64,000 nucleotides of DNA. Source: Pseudomonas sp. FP1742 (lineage in GTDB: Bacteria; Pseudomonadota; Gammaproteobacteria; Pseudomonadales; Pseudomonadaceae). The stretch spans positions 4,526,001 through 4,590,000 of the forward strand of contig NZ_CP117460.1 in the NCBI RefSeq assembly GCF_030687145.1, written 5' to 3'. The notes under the pieces are model-generated. The model ran no database searches, had not been told where the DNA came from, and worked only from the letters and a program-made list of their open reading frames with translations. Positions 9,399 to 18,843 of this stretch are shown here, in pieces. Both the position numbers and the translations under genes were made by a program. Position 1 is the stretch's first letter. Each line of letters starts with the position of its first letter.

Positions 9399-10301
9399 AT
9401 GAACCCTAGAAGACTGACCCCTTCGATGTCGCTGTTGGTTGCCTTTGAGGCGGCCGCGCGCCATTGCAGCTTCACCAAAGCCGCAGAAGAACTGGCATTG
9501 ACCCAGAGCGCGGTCAGCCGGCAGGTACAAACCCTGGAGGCCCAACTTGAAATCCAGCTCTTCAGGCGCGAAGGCCGAAAGATTGAACTGACGGCTGCCG
9601 GAGCACTTTATCAACACGAGTTGACGGCAGCGTTGGGACGCATTCGAAGCGCAACATTGCAGACCATTTCGTACAAGAACGACGGTGGCCCCTTGAACTT
9701 GGCGGTACTGCCGACACTGGGTTCGAAATGGCTGCTGCCACGGATGCATGAGTTCTATGCAAAACATCCCGCAATATTGGTTCACATACACTCGAGGATC
9801 ATCCGCGAGGACATTCAATCTTCAACCCAAGACATGAACGCAATCATCTGCGCGGGCTCCGGGGAGTGGCCGGGCTACATTTCGCATAAGTTGCTCACGG
9901 AAAAACTGGTGGTGGTTGCCAGCCCCACCGCACTGCCCGAGTACCGTTCGATGTCACCGGCGAACGTTGCCGAGCATGCCCTGTTGAACGTCGTATCCAG
10001 GCCAAGTGCCTGGTCTGACTGGTTTGATCGCCATAACATCGATCACACCAACATGAGATCCGGCCCGAGCTTCGAGTTCACCGCCCACCTCATTCAAGCG
10101 GTGTCGGCGGGCATCGGGATTGGCTTGGTTCCGGAAATTCTGGTGCAGGACGAACTCAAGAGCGGCGACCTCGTTGCATTGTTCGAGCCGATGGACAGCG
10201 GCCGCAGTTACTACCTGGTCTACGCGACCCGCTACCAGCACCTACCCTCCCTGAATGCCTTCAGCACCTGGCTTCTATCGCTTCCGTTTCCAGACAAATG
10301 A
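9399..10301 (+). CDS. LysR-family transcriptional regulator (GcvA-like)
   Basis: A 300-residue regulator. Residues about 1-65 form the winged HTH (RRLTPSMSLLVAFEAAARH, FTKAAEELALTQSAVSRQV), and the rest is a LysR effector-binding domain with GIGIGLVPEIL near the C-terminus. The start at 9399 is kept because family members begin with the RRLP/LxxLxAFEAAARH segment; ATG 9426 would cut it. It is divergent from the ydiJ-like gene and upstream of an outer-membrane channel gene; control of the dehydrogenase is the likelier role. Confidence 0.9.
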   Translation: MNPRRLTPSMSLLVAFEAAARHCSFTKAAEELALTQSAVSRQVQTLEAQLEIQLFRREGRKIELTAAGALYQHELTAALGRIRSATLQTISYKNDGGPLNLAVLPTLGSKWLLPRMHEFYAKHPAILVHIHSRIIREDIQSSTQDMNAIICAGSGEWPGYISHKLLTEKLVVVASPTALPEYRSMSPANVAEHALLNVVSRPSAWSDWFDRHNIDHTNMRSGPSFEFTAHLIQAVSAGIGIGLVPEILVQDELKSGDLVALFEPMDSGRSYYLVYATRYQHLPSLNAFSTWLLSLPFPDK

Positions 10302-10498
10302 GCCGGGGCCCTGCCGCGCTGGGCCAAAAACCGACGTAACACCAGCGACAAGCGATGAGGCATCTCGCGCTTCCTGCGTCATGGCGCTCTCAGTCAACTC
10401 TGGCCGTTGTGCTCAAGCATCACCAACGGCCGGGAATTAAAGTCGAAGTGCCAGGGGAAGCTACCCCGGCTCACAATTCCAAGAATAGAGCCACTTCG

Positions 10499-11491
10499 AT
10501 GAGCCTGAAAAAATCCCTGCCAGCCTGCCTGGCACTCAGCTTCGCATCGTTTGCCGCACTCGCAGCAGATGGCCCTCCACCACCGTCAGTGAGTGAGCCC
10601 AGCGGTATCAACCTGGGCGGCACCAGTTTCTACGACGGTTTCGCGGGGCCGCCCGGTCTATCCCATCTGACCTATCTGAAATTCAGCACCGCACGCAGCA
10701 TCAGGGACAATGCAGGCAAGGATAATGGCGCCTTCGACAACCCGAAGATCAACGTCATCTCGCTGATCAATCAGCTGAGCTATTACTCACCCGACACCAT
10801 CGGCGGCGGTGCACACCTGGGCTGGAGCCTATTGGTGCCAATCATCTCCCTGGACGGTGACTTTGGCGACCACGGTGCCAAGCTCCAGGATAACGGCACG
10901 GGCCTCGGGGATGTCACGGTAGGGCCGCAGGTCCAGTTCGACCCGATCGTCGACGCCCACGGCAGGCCCGTTTTTGTGCAGCGCCTGGCCTTCGACACCA
11001 TCCTTCCAACCGGCAAATACGATAAACACAAGGACCTGAACCCAGGCTCCAATTACTTCTCTCTGAACCCCTACTGGGCGGCGACCTGGATGCCGGCGCC
11101 TCGTTGGGAGGTGAGCTGGAGGCTGCATTACCTGTACAACTTCAAGAACAAGGATCCCGCGAGCAGCTCGACGCAACTTTTCGAGGGCCAGCCTGTGCGC
11201 GACACCCAGGCAGGACAATCGGCGTGGGCCAACTTCACGGCCTCGTATGAAGTGATCCCCAACGTATCGCTCGGGATCAACGGGTACTACTTCAAGCAAA
11301 TATCAGACGATAAGGTCAACGGGGACCGGCTGAGCAACTCTCGGGAAAAGGTGTTGGGCATCGGCCCGGGCCTGTTCTGGAAAATCAGCGATGGCCAGGG
11401 CTTCTGGCTGAACACCTATAAAGAGACTGGCGTCGAGAACCGCGCGCAAACGGATTACGCCGTCCAGATCCGATACGCCCACACATTCTGA
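10499..11491 (+). CDS. outer-membrane channel of the phenol-degradation MetA/SphA type
   Basis: A 330-residue protein with a signal peptide (MSLKKSLPACLALSFASFAALA followed by ADG). The mature part has the N-terminal signature SGINLGGTSFYDGF and alternating hydrophobic strands ending in QIRYAHTF with a C-terminal aromatic residue, as in beta-barrel outer-membrane proteins annotated as MetA-pathway phenol degradation proteins. ATG 10499 is chosen because it begins the signal peptide; the frame is open 144 bases further upstream without signal character. It opens an aromatic catabolic gene series and probably lets hydrophobic substrates across the outer membrane. Confidence 0.8.
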   Translation: MSLKKSLPACLALSFASFAALAADGPPPPSVSEPSGINLGGTSFYDGFAGPPGLSHLTYLKFSTARSIRDNAGKDNGAFDNPKINVISLINQLSYYSPDTIGGGAHLGWSLLVPIISLDGDFGDHGAKLQDNGTGLGDVTVGPQVQFDPIVDAHGRPVFVQRLAFDTILPTGKYDKHKDLNPGSNYFSLNPYWAATWMPAPRWEVSWRLHYLYNFKNKDPASSSTQLFEGQPVRDTQAGQSAWANFTASYEVIPNVSLGINGYYFKQISDDKVNGDRLSNSREKVLGIGPGLFWKISDGQGFWLNTYKETGVENRAQTDYAVQIRYAHTF

Positions 11492-11545
11492 CCGATGTGC
11501 GCCCACTCGTGCATGAGCGGGCCCTTTTACCCGAGGTGATGTTTC

Positions 11546-12727
11546 ATGAACGCGCTCGACGCCATTAACAGCAAAAAATCATTGGCCGCTATCTGCCTGA
11601 TGATGGTCATTTCCTTGGGGACGCTGCAAATCCAGCCTATTCTGGGCGGTGCCTTTATCGACCAACTCGGCTTGCCGCTGCATGCCATCGGTGCCATTTT
11701 TGCCGCAGAACTGATTGCGATGGCAGTCGCCTGCGGCGCTTGCGCCATGTTGATGGCCAGCGTCGACCGGCGTCGCTTTGCCCTGATTGCCTTGCTGATG
11801 CTGGTACTCGGCAATCTGGCCAGTGCTCAGTTGCACAGCCAGGGGTTGCTACTGATCTGCCGAATGATATGCGGCGCAAGCGGAGGCGCCGTCATGGCCG
11901 TTGTCTACGCCACGGCAGCCCTGCGCACATCCAAGGATTCGACATTCGCGGTGATCAATATCGGCAACCTGCTGTGGGGCATGCTGCTTGTGAGTTCCAT
12001 GCCGCTGATTCTGAAATCCTACGGTGTGGCTGGGGCGTTTTATCTCTTGGCCATCGCCAGCGCCCTGGCGATCGCCGGTTACTGGAGAGTGCCGAGGAAC
12101 TACCCTGGGGCACATCGTGCGGCGAGCGGCTCGGTCCGGCCTTTCGGGCTCACGTCCATCTTGCTGCTGATGCTTTTTGCACTGCTGTTTTTTGGCCACT
12201 CCGCGTTGTGGGTTTATCAAGAGCGCATCGGCAAAAGCATTGGCCTGGAACCTCAACAGATCGGCGGGATACTGGGGGGCAGCATCCTTGCCGGTGCCCT
12301 TGGCGCGGCACTGGCCGGACTTATCGGCAGGCGTCTCGGGTTGCTGGTTCCGCAACTGCTGAGCTTCGGCACGGCGCTGATTGCGACACTGATCATGGTC
12401 TACGGCGATACCCCTGTCGCTTTTGCAGTCACTGCCTGCCTGATCCATGCCGTGTGGTTTTTCAGCCTGCCTTATCTGCTGTCCATGGCGGCCGAACTGG
12501 ACTCATCCGGCCGACTGGCCGGGCTGGGTAACGCCGCGATTTTCGTCGGCCAGGGCCTCGGCCCGTTTGGCGCAGCACTCGTGGTGGGTGAGGGACACTT
12601 CCGCGCTGTCGGGTGGTTGGCGGCTTCTGCCTATCTGACCGCCTTGGTGATCTCGTGTCTGCTGGTGGTGCGCTTTCGTCGTGACACGAAGACTTGCGCA
12701 GCAGCACTGTCGCCTCAGTCGGCTTGA
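11546..12727 (+). CDS. MFS transporter
   Basis: A 393-residue protein with about twelve transmembrane segments of the short arabinose-efflux/YbjJ-like MFS type; CGACAMLMASVDRRRFALIALL marks the cytoplasmic loop 2-3 region. ATG 11546 follows CCGAGGTGATGTTTC. It lies between an outer-membrane channel and a carotenoid-oxygenase family gene on the same strand, so uptake or efflux of an aromatic substrate is likely. Direction and substrate are not determinable here. Confidence 0.85.
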   Translation: MNALDAINSKKSLAAICLMMVISLGTLQIQPILGGAFIDQLGLPLHAIGAIFAAELIAMAVACGACAMLMASVDRRRFALIALLMLVLGNLASAQLHSQGLLLICRMICGASGGAVMAVVYATAALRTSKDSTFAVINIGNLLWGMLLVSSMPLILKSYGVAGAFYLLAIASALAIAGYWRVPRNYPGAHRAASGSVRPFGLTSILLLMLFALLFFGHSALWVYQERIGKSIGLEPQQIGGILGGSILAGALGAALAGLIGRRLGLLVPQLLSFGTALIATLIMVYGDTPVAFAVTACLIHAVWFFSLPYLLSMAAELDSSGRLAGLGNAAIFVGQGLGPFGAALVVGEGHFRAVGWLAASAYLTALVISCLLVVRFRRDTKTCAAALSPQSA

Positions 12728-12783
12728 TAAACCCAGCAGGCTCAACCATGAACAACCGCTGCCCATTTTTAGAGGTGATCCCG

Positions 12784-14235
12784 ATGCCCCATCCGTTTCC
12801 CCAAACCCCTGAGTTTTCCGGCGCGCTCTATGCACCCAGCCGCGTAGAAGCAGAGGTGTTCGACCTGGAGATTGAAGGCACCCTTCCGGCCTCGATCCGT
12901 GGAGTTTTCTATCAAGTCGCGCCAGACCCGCAATACCCGCCGATGCTGGGCAACGATATTTTCTTCAACGGCGACGGGATGGTCAGCGCGTTTAACTTTG
13001 CCGATGGCAAGGTATCGATGCGACGTCGCTACGTAAAAACCGACCGTTTGATGGCTCAGCGCCGTGAAGGTCGCTCGCTCAATGGCGTCTATCGCAACGT
13101 TTTCACCAATGATCCTCTGGCAGCGAAAAACAATACGACTGCCAATACCAGCGTTGTCGCTCATAACGGTGTATTGCTTGCACTCAAAGAGGATGCCCTG
13201 CCCTGGGCAATGGATCTCGAAACCCTGGAAACCCTCGGCGAATGGAGTTTTGACGGGCAGATCGAATCAGCGACGTTCACCGCCCACCCCAAGCTCGACC
13301 CGGTAACTGGAAACCTCTTGGCCTTCAGCTACGAAGCCAAAGGTGACGGCACGCCCGACCTGGCCTATTTCGAACTGTCGCCCGACGGCAAACTGCTGCA
13401 CCAAATCTGGTTCCAGGCGCCTTACGCGGCCATGGTTCATGACTTTGCGGTAACTGAACACTACGTGGTGTTCCCGCTGATTCCGTTGACGGTCGACGTC
13501 GAGCGTATGAAAAACGGCGGCCAGCATTTCCAATGGCAACCTGATCTGCCTCAGCTCTTCGCCGTCGTACCCCGCAATGGGCACGCGGAGGACGTTCGTT
13601 GGTTCAAGGGCCCCAAGGACGGTTTCCAGGGCCATACGCTCAACGCGTTCGATGAGGACGACAAGGTTTACGTGGACATGCCGGTCACCGGCGGGAACAT
13701 CTTTTACTTCTTTCCTCAGGCCGACGGTTATGTCCCGCCACCTGAAACCCTGGCTGCCAGCCTGATGCGCTGGACCTTCGATCTCACCAGCACCCAGGAC
13801 GATATTCAACCGCAGCCATTGACGGATTACCCCTGCGAATTCCCGAGGTGCGATGACCGCTACATCGGCCGAAAATACGAGCACGGCTTTGTACTCGCGT
13901 TCGATCCAGAGCGCCCGTATAACCCGGCGAATGGGCCGATACCGTTTCAATTCTTCAATCTGCTGGCTCGTGTAAACCTCAAGACAGGAGCCACCGACGC
14001 CTGGTTTCCCGGTGACAGCGGATGCTTCCAGGAACCCATTTTCATTCCACGCGCCCCTGATGCACAGGAAGCGGATGGTTATGTCGTCGCTCTGCTCAAT
14101 CTCATCGCAGAAGGCCGTAGTGAGCTCGTCGTACTGGACTCTGGTGACATGGCGAGTGGCCCCATTGCGCGAATCAAAGTGCCGTTCCGGCTGCGCATGT
14201 CGCTGCATGGTTGCTGGGTGCCGAGTAAAAAATGA
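12784..14235 (+). CDS. carotenoid-oxygenase family enzyme, lignostilbene-alpha,beta-dioxygenase type
   Basis: A 483-residue RPE65/CCD-family non-heme iron oxygenase. The four iron-ligand histidines are recognisable: His168 (FTAHPKLDP), His219 (MVHDFAVTEHY), His284 (FQGHTLNAFDE) and His475 (SLHGCW). The N-terminus FPQTPEFSGAL and FFNGDGMVSAF match bacterial stilbene-cleaving dioxygenases; isoeugenol monooxygenases belong to the same family and length. ATG 12784 is preferred over the in-frame ATG 12748 because AGAGGTGATCCCG precedes it. The enzyme would cleave an aryl-conjugated double bond to aromatic aldehydes. The aldehyde dehydrogenase, hydroxylase and ring-cleavage genes downstream fit further catabolism. 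The true substrate (stilbene or phenylpropene) is inference. Confidence 0.88.
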   Translation: MPHPFPQTPEFSGALYAPSRVEAEVFDLEIEGTLPASIRGVFYQVAPDPQYPPMLGNDIFFNGDGMVSAFNFADGKVSMRRRYVKTDRLMAQRREGRSLNGVYRNVFTNDPLAAKNNTTANTSVVAHNGVLLALKEDALPWAMDLETLETLGEWSFDGQIESATFTAHPKLDPVTGNLLAFSYEAKGDGTPDLAYFELSPDGKLLHQIWFQAPYAAMVHDFAVTEHYVVFPLIPLTVDVERMKNGGQHFQWQPDLPQLFAVVPRNGHAEDVRWFKGPKDGFQGHTLNAFDEDDKVYVDMPVTGGNIFYFFPQADGYVPPPETLAASLMRWTFDLTSTQDDIQPQPLTDYPCEFPRCDDRYIGRKYEHGFVLAFDPERPYNPANGPIPFQFFNLLARVNLKTGATDAWFPGDSGCFQEPIFIPRAPDAQEADGYVVALLNLIAEGRSELVVLDSGDMASGPIARIKVPFRLRMSLHGCWVPSKK

Positions 14236-14551
14236 AGCCATGAAGGCCCGCTGAAATGCCTGGAAGACAGTGATTATCCAGGCTGGGATGGGGCTCCTGT
14301 TCTGATCTCCCATAAACGTCACAGTCTCGTATTGCCTGTTCTGGAGGGTCGGCAAAGTGCTGCCAAAAATACATAAAAAGCAAAATTCCTGCATTTTGAG
14401 ATTTATTAAAAATCTCTCTTTACAGGATTAAATCGTAGGAATAGATTCAACCTCAACCGCCCGCGGCTTACCCGCGGCCATAGTCGCATGAGCAGTAACG
14501 AGCACTCTTTGCCCCCTGCGCATGCACTGAACTTCTTCCAAGGAGCACTCA
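14236..14551 (+). promoter_or_regulatory. AT-rich intergenic region with two adjacent palindromes
   Basis: This 316-bp gap contains no gene. CAAAAT TCCTGC ATTTTG (14381-14398) is a perfect 6-bp-arm palindrome and abuts GAGATTT ATTAA AAATCTC (14398-14416, 7-bp arms). Their position about 135-170 bp before the FAH-hydrolase/IclR pair makes them candidate operators for the IclR or AraC regulator of this cluster. They are not followed by a U-tract, so they do not look like a terminator. Confidence 0.45.
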
Positions 14552-15403
14552 ATGAAACTCGCGAGCTTTATGGTTCAAGGCCGTAGCACCTATGGCGTCG
14601 TCGATGGCGAGCACATCATCGATCTGGAGTCGGTCAAGCAGACCTTCGGCACCGACCTCAAACAAGCCATCGCCAACAATCGCCTGGCCGAGCTGACCCA
14701 CGACATCCTGGCGAGTCTGCAGCGCTTGCCTCTGGCTGAAGTGACCTTTCTGCCCGTTATCCCGAACCCGGGAAAAGTGCTGTGCATTGGCATCAACTAC
14801 GCCACACATGTGCGTGAAACCGGTCGCGAGATGCCGACCTACCCAATGATTTTCACCCGATTCGCCGACAGCCAGACCGCCCACCTGCAACCCATCGTTC
14901 GTCCAAAGGCCTCGCACAAGCTCGATTTTGAAGGCGAGTTGGCGGTGGTGATCGGCAAGCCGGCGCGTCACGTCAAGCAAGCCGACGCGCTGGACTATGT
15001 CGCCGGTTACGCCTGCTACAACGACGGCAGTGTTCGCGACTGGCAGAAGCACACCATTCAGTTCGTACCGGGCAAGAATTTCCCCGGTACCGGCGGTTTT
15101 GGCCCTTGGCTGGTCACCCGGGACGAGATTGGTGATCCACAGGACCTGGAACTGACCACCCGCCTCAATGGCGAAGTGATGCAGCACACCAGCACCAGCG
15201 ACATGATTTTCGATGTGCGCAAGTTGATCGAATACTGCTCCACCTTCACCGAACTGGCTCCCGGTGACGTGATTGTCAGCGGCACCACCGGTGGCGTCGG
15301 CGCGTTCCGTGAACCACCGGTATGGATGAAACCGGGCGATGAAGTCGAAATCGAGATTTCGCGAATCGGCATCCTGCGCAACAGCATCGTCGACGAGCAG
15401 TAA
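14552..15403 (+). CDS. fumarylacetoacetate hydrolase (FAH) family protein
   Basis: A 283-residue FAH-family protein. The N-terminal MKLASFMVQGRSTYGVVDG precedes a catalytic barrel with CIGINYATHVRETG, the metal-ligand segment KLDFEGELAVVIGK, YACYNDGSVRDWQ, and FTELAPGDVIVSGTTGGVG. Such enzymes hydrolyse or isomerise/decarboxylate beta-diketo acids formed after ring cleavage (fumarylpyruvate, acylpyruvate or 2-oxohept-3-enedioate type). ATG 14552 follows CAAGGAGCACTCA. It lies 3 bp before an IclR regulator and upstream of the extradiol dioxygenase, so it probably acts on the ring-cleavage product. Confidence 0.9.
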   Translation: MKLASFMVQGRSTYGVVDGEHIIDLESVKQTFGTDLKQAIANNRLAELTHDILASLQRLPLAEVTFLPVIPNPGKVLCIGINYATHVRETGREMPTYPMIFTRFADSQTAHLQPIVRPKASHKLDFEGELAVVIGKPARHVKQADALDYVAGYACYNDGSVRDWQKHTIQFVPGKNFPGTGGFGPWLVTRDEIGDPQDLELTTRLNGEVMQHTSTSDMIFDVRKLIEYCSTFTELAPGDVIVSGTTGGVGAFREPPVWMKPGDEVEIEISRIGILRNSIVDEQ

Positions 15404-15406
15404 GCC

Positions 15407-16228
15407 ATGGACACACTACGCGAATCGGAACAACTGCCGGGGCAAGATACCGACAGTAAAGGTTCGAGCCTGGAGCGCATGCTGCGGGTACTCGATCTGT
15501 TTACCGAAGAGAGTCCGATCTGGGCTGTCGATGACATGGGCAGTGCACTGGGCTTCACCCGTTCGACCATTTATCGCTATGTGCGCGAACTGGCCGAGGC
15601 CAATCTGTTGTTCCAGGTCGGGGCCGGACATTACGCGCTGGGCGCGAGGATCATTACCTGGGATCGTCAGTTGCGACTGAGCGACCCCCTGGTGCGCGCC
15701 GCGCAATCATTGGAGCCAAGCCTCCCACGCTGGAGCGAGCAGCAGATCTGGCTGATCTGCCGCCTGTTCAAGGACCAGGTGGTCTGCATTCATCAATACG
15801 GCGAGTTGTTCAGCGAGGTCAGCTACTCACGCGGCTCCCCGAGGCCGTTGTTCCTGGGGGCAACTTCCAAGGCCATCCTCGCCAACATGAGCTCGCGTCA
15901 ACACAGCCAGCTCTACCTGGAGAACCCCGATGAGGTGCGCGCCAGCAACCTTGGCCACACCTGGGAACAGTTCCGTCGCTCGCTGCAGCACCTGCGTCGT
16001 CAGGGCTATGTGGCCAGCGCCGGCGAAGTCGACGCGGGGGTCTATGGCCTCGCCGCGCCGATCTTCGATAGCGATGGCAAAGTCGTTGGCAGCATCAGTT
16101 GCGTTCGCCCGATTCAGGAACGTGACAGCACTCGGGAAGAGCAACAAGGACGGCAGATCGTTGCCCTGGCGCAAAACCTGTCGCAGCTCATGGCTGCACT
16201 CGCCAACCGCCCCAAGCCATTGGACTGA
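15407..16228 (+). CDS. IclR-family transcriptional regulator
   Basis: A 273-residue regulator with an N-terminal winged HTH (about residues 20-80; LERMLRVLDLFTEE, GSALGFTRSTIYRYVRELAEANLL) and a C-terminal IclR effector domain (ATSKAILANMSS, DAGVYGLAAPIFDSDGKVVGSISC). It starts 3 bp after the FAH-family gene and is probably co-transcribed with it. IclR proteins commonly control aromatic catabolic operons; the palindromes at 14381-14416 are candidate targets. Confidence 0.9.
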   Translation: MDTLRESEQLPGQDTDSKGSSLERMLRVLDLFTEESPIWAVDDMGSALGFTRSTIYRYVRELAEANLLFQVGAGHYALGARIITWDRQLRLSDPLVRAAQSLEPSLPRWSEQQIWLICRLFKDQVVCIHQYGELFSEVSYSRGSPRPLFLGATSKAILANMSSRQHSQLYLENPDEVRASNLGHTWEQFRRSLQHLRRQGYVASAGEVDAGVYGLAAPIFDSDGKVVGSISCVRPIQERDSTREEQQGRQIVALAQNLSQLMAALANRPKPLD

Positions 16229-16252
16229 GCCATCCGGAAGGGAACAACAACA

Positions 16253-17899
16253 ATGAAACCCCTCAAAACAATCAGTACACACGTTTTGATCATCGGTGCC
16301 GGCCCCACCGGACTGACCCTGGCCAACCTGCTTGGCCAGGCCGATGTGGACACCTTGATCATCGATCGCAAGCCCGGCACGGTGACAGAGCCACGGGCCG
16401 TTTCAATCGATGACGAATCCTTGCGCACCATGCAGGCCGTCGGGCTGGATGAAGCCGTATTGCGTGACGTGGTGCCAGGCTACGGCGTGCACTATTTCAC
16501 CCGGCCTGGTGGCCGCTGCTTCGGCAAAGTCGAACCTACCGGCAAGTTGTATGGGTTCCCCAAGCGCAATGCGTTTCGCCAGCCACTGTTTGAAGGCACG
16601 CTGAAAACGGGCCTCGAGCGTTTCGCCAACCTGAAGGCGCGCTTCAGCCATGAGTTGCTGGAGTTCAATCAGGACAACCACGGTGTGCGCGCGCTGATTC
16701 GCGATGCCGATGGCGAGTTGATGGAAGTCAACGCCACTTACCTGGTCGCCTGCGACGGCGGCCGTAGCCCGGTGCGCAAGCAACTCGGGGTTGAGATGGT
16801 TGGCTCAAGCTTCTCCTCGCGCTGGCTGGTGGTCGACACCGATCAAGATGACGATCCGTTCTGGCAAACGCGCGTGTACTGCGATGCGCGCCGTCCCGTG
16901 GTTGAAGTACCCGGCCCCCACCGCACACGCCGCTTCGAGTTTCTGCTCAAGCCGGACGAAACGGATGACCAAGTGCTCAGCGACACTCGCCTGCAAGCGT
17001 TGCTTCACCCTTTCAAGGGCAACACTCCGGCGTCCATCGTGCGCAAGACCGTTTACACCTTCCACGCCCGGGTTGCCGAACGGTGGCAAGTGGGTCGCGT
17101 GTTTCTCGCCGGCGATGCCGCGCATCTGACCCCGCCCTATGCCGGACAAGGCATGAACAGCGGTGTCCGCGATGCCCATAACCTGGCCTGGAAACTGATT
17201 GGCGTGCTCAAGGGCAAAATGGCTGAAACGGCTCTGCTGTCTTACGAAAGCGAGCGCCGCGATCATGCCTGGGCACTGATCAGGTTGGCCTTGAACCTGG
17301 GCGTGGTCATGGCGCCGGCTACCGTCTTGCGCGCTCGCTTGATCAGCTGTGCATTCGCCGTGATCGGCCTGCTGCCACCGCTGCGAGACTATTTCCTGCA
17401 AATGCGCTTCAAGCCAAAACCCCGATTCACCAAAGGACTGGTACTGACCGAAGGAAAAGCCGGAAAACTGTCCTGCGGGCATATGTTCCCTCAACCGATG
17501 CTCACCGATGCCCAGGGCCAGGAATCTCTGCTCGACGACTCGATCGGCCCCGGCTTCGCCCTGATTCAGTACGGCGACCACAGCCGCCAACGTATCGATG
17601 AACTCCAGCATGGCTTCTGGTCCCACCTCGAAGCCAAACGCATTCTGATCCTGCCCGAACCTGTCAAAACCATGCCTTCGATGCCTGGCTGCACGGTGCT
17701 CCATGACCGCCAGGGTTTGCTCAAAGAAATACTGGGCGATTCAAACACGTTCTTGCTGCTGCGCCCGGATCGCTATATCGCCGCCATCTTCGACAAGGCC
17801 GGCGAAACAAAGGCTGCCGAGTCGCTGCAGTCGCTGTTCGGCATCGCGCAGGCGCGAAACCGGACTGCCGAGTCGAGTATCGCGCCGGTCTTTCCCTGA
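16253..17899 (+). CDS. MhpA-like FAD-dependent aromatic hydroxylase
   Basis: A 548-residue flavoprotein monooxygenase of the PheA/MhpA class. It has the N-terminal dinucleotide-binding motif VLIIGAGPTGLTLANLLGQ (residues 11-29), the NAD(P)H/FAD segment YLVACDGGRSPVRKQLG, and the second FAD motif VFLAGDAAHLTPPYAGQGMN near residue 285. The length matches 3-(3-hydroxyphenyl)propionate hydroxylase. It would ortho-hydroxylate a phenolic acid to a catechol for the extradiol dioxygenase that starts 24 bp downstream. The specific substrate (for example a dihydroxybenzoate) is not evident. Confidence 0.88.
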   Translation: MKPLKTISTHVLIIGAGPTGLTLANLLGQADVDTLIIDRKPGTVTEPRAVSIDDESLRTMQAVGLDEAVLRDVVPGYGVHYFTRPGGRCFGKVEPTGKLYGFPKRNAFRQPLFEGTLKTGLERFANLKARFSHELLEFNQDNHGVRALIRDADGELMEVNATYLVACDGGRSPVRKQLGVEMVGSSFSSRWLVVDTDQDDDPFWQTRVYCDARRPVVEVPGPHRTRRFEFLLKPDETDDQVLSDTRLQALLHPFKGNTPASIVRKTVYTFHARVAERWQVGRVFLAGDAAHLTPPYAGQGMNSGVRDAHNLAWKLIGVLKGKMAETALLSYESERRDHAWALIRLALNLGVVMAPATVLRARLISCAFAVIGLLPPLRDYFLQMRFKPKPRFTKGLVLTEGKAGKLSCGHMFPQPMLTDAQGQESLLDDSIGPGFALIQYGDHSRQRIDELQHGFWSHLEAKRILILPEPVKTMPSMPGCTVLHDRQGLLKEILGDSNTFLLLRPDRYIAAIFDKAGETKAAESLQSLFGIAQARNRTAESSIAPVFP

Positions 17900-17923
17900 A
17901 CCCTTAAAGCTACGGAGGTGTTT

Positions 17924-18772
17924 ATGCAAACCCTACAGACCTGCACCCCTGCGCGCCTGTGCTACCTGCATCTGGCGAGCAAAGAGCCACAACGACAAAT
18001 CGATTTCTACCGGCGCATGCTGGACATGGACAGCCTGGCACAGCCCGATGGCAGCTGGATACTCAGGGGCCCGCAACGCGCCATGCTCGTATCGCCCGCC
18101 GACCACAACGGCCTGCTCGCGGCGGCCTATGACCTGGGCGATCAGGCTCGACTGGGAGAACTGCGCGCTCGCCTGATCGAAAACGGTTGTGCTGTCGAAG
18201 ACATCGACTCACCGCTGCTCGAACCATGCGCCTTTCTGATTCGTGACCCACAGGGTCGGCAAACGATATTTGGCGTATCCCGCACGGATTCCAGCGCCGA
18301 CCGGCCAGGCATGCCGGGCCGCCTGCAACACGTGGTATTCCAGACCACTGAACTGGAAGCCATGATCGATTTCTACGTCAATACGGTCGGGTACACGGTG
18401 TCGGACAACGTCGTCGACGAGCAGACCGGCCAGCTCATGACGTGTTTCCTGCGCTCGGACGATGAGCATCATTCCCTGGCGTTTTTCCGTGGTTCGAAAA
18501 ACGAATGGGATCACCACTGTTACGAAACCAACGAATGGAACGACATCCGTGACTGGGGTGATCGCTTCGCCAAGGAGCGCATAACCCTCTTCTTCGGTCC
18601 CGGCCGACATGGCCCCGGCAACAATTTGTTCTTTATGGTGGTCGATGCCGATCGCAACCGTCTGGAGTTTTCGGCCGAGCTCGAAATAACCGATGCCTCC
18701 CGCCAACCCGGTGTCTGGCCACAAGAGGAATACACGCTCAACTCCTGGGGACGCGCCTGGATCAGGAGCTGA
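17924..18772 (+). CDS. extradiol ring-cleavage dioxygenase (VOC/type I)
   Basis: A 282-residue two-domain glyoxalase-fold protein. The catalytic C-terminal domain shows the 2-His-1-Glu iron triad: His136 (RLQHVVFQT), His197 or His198 (WDHHCYE) and Glu248 (RLEFSAE). PGRHGPGNNLFFMV is the typical segment before the Glu ligand. ATG 17924 is used because GGAGG lies just before it; an in-frame GTG overlaps that ribosome site. It would open the ring of the catechol made by the upstream hydroxylase, with the FAH-family protein acting afterwards. Confidence 0.88.
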   Translation: MQTLQTCTPARLCYLHLASKEPQRQIDFYRRMLDMDSLAQPDGSWILRGPQRAMLVSPADHNGLLAAAYDLGDQARLGELRARLIENGCAVEDIDSPLLEPCAFLIRDPQGRQTIFGVSRTDSSADRPGMPGRLQHVVFQTTELEAMIDFYVNTVGYTVSDNVVDEQTGQLMTCFLRSDDEHHSLAFFRGSKNEWDHHCYETNEWNDIRDWGDRFAKERITLFFGPGRHGPGNNLFFMVVDADRNRLEFSAELEITDASRQPGVWPQEEYTLNSWGRAWIRS

Positions 18773-18843
18773 GCAATTTTCTTCAGGTTTTGCATCATCC
18801 ACTTCCTTAATCGACATGGCCACCGGCCTTCGAAGGTAAGACT

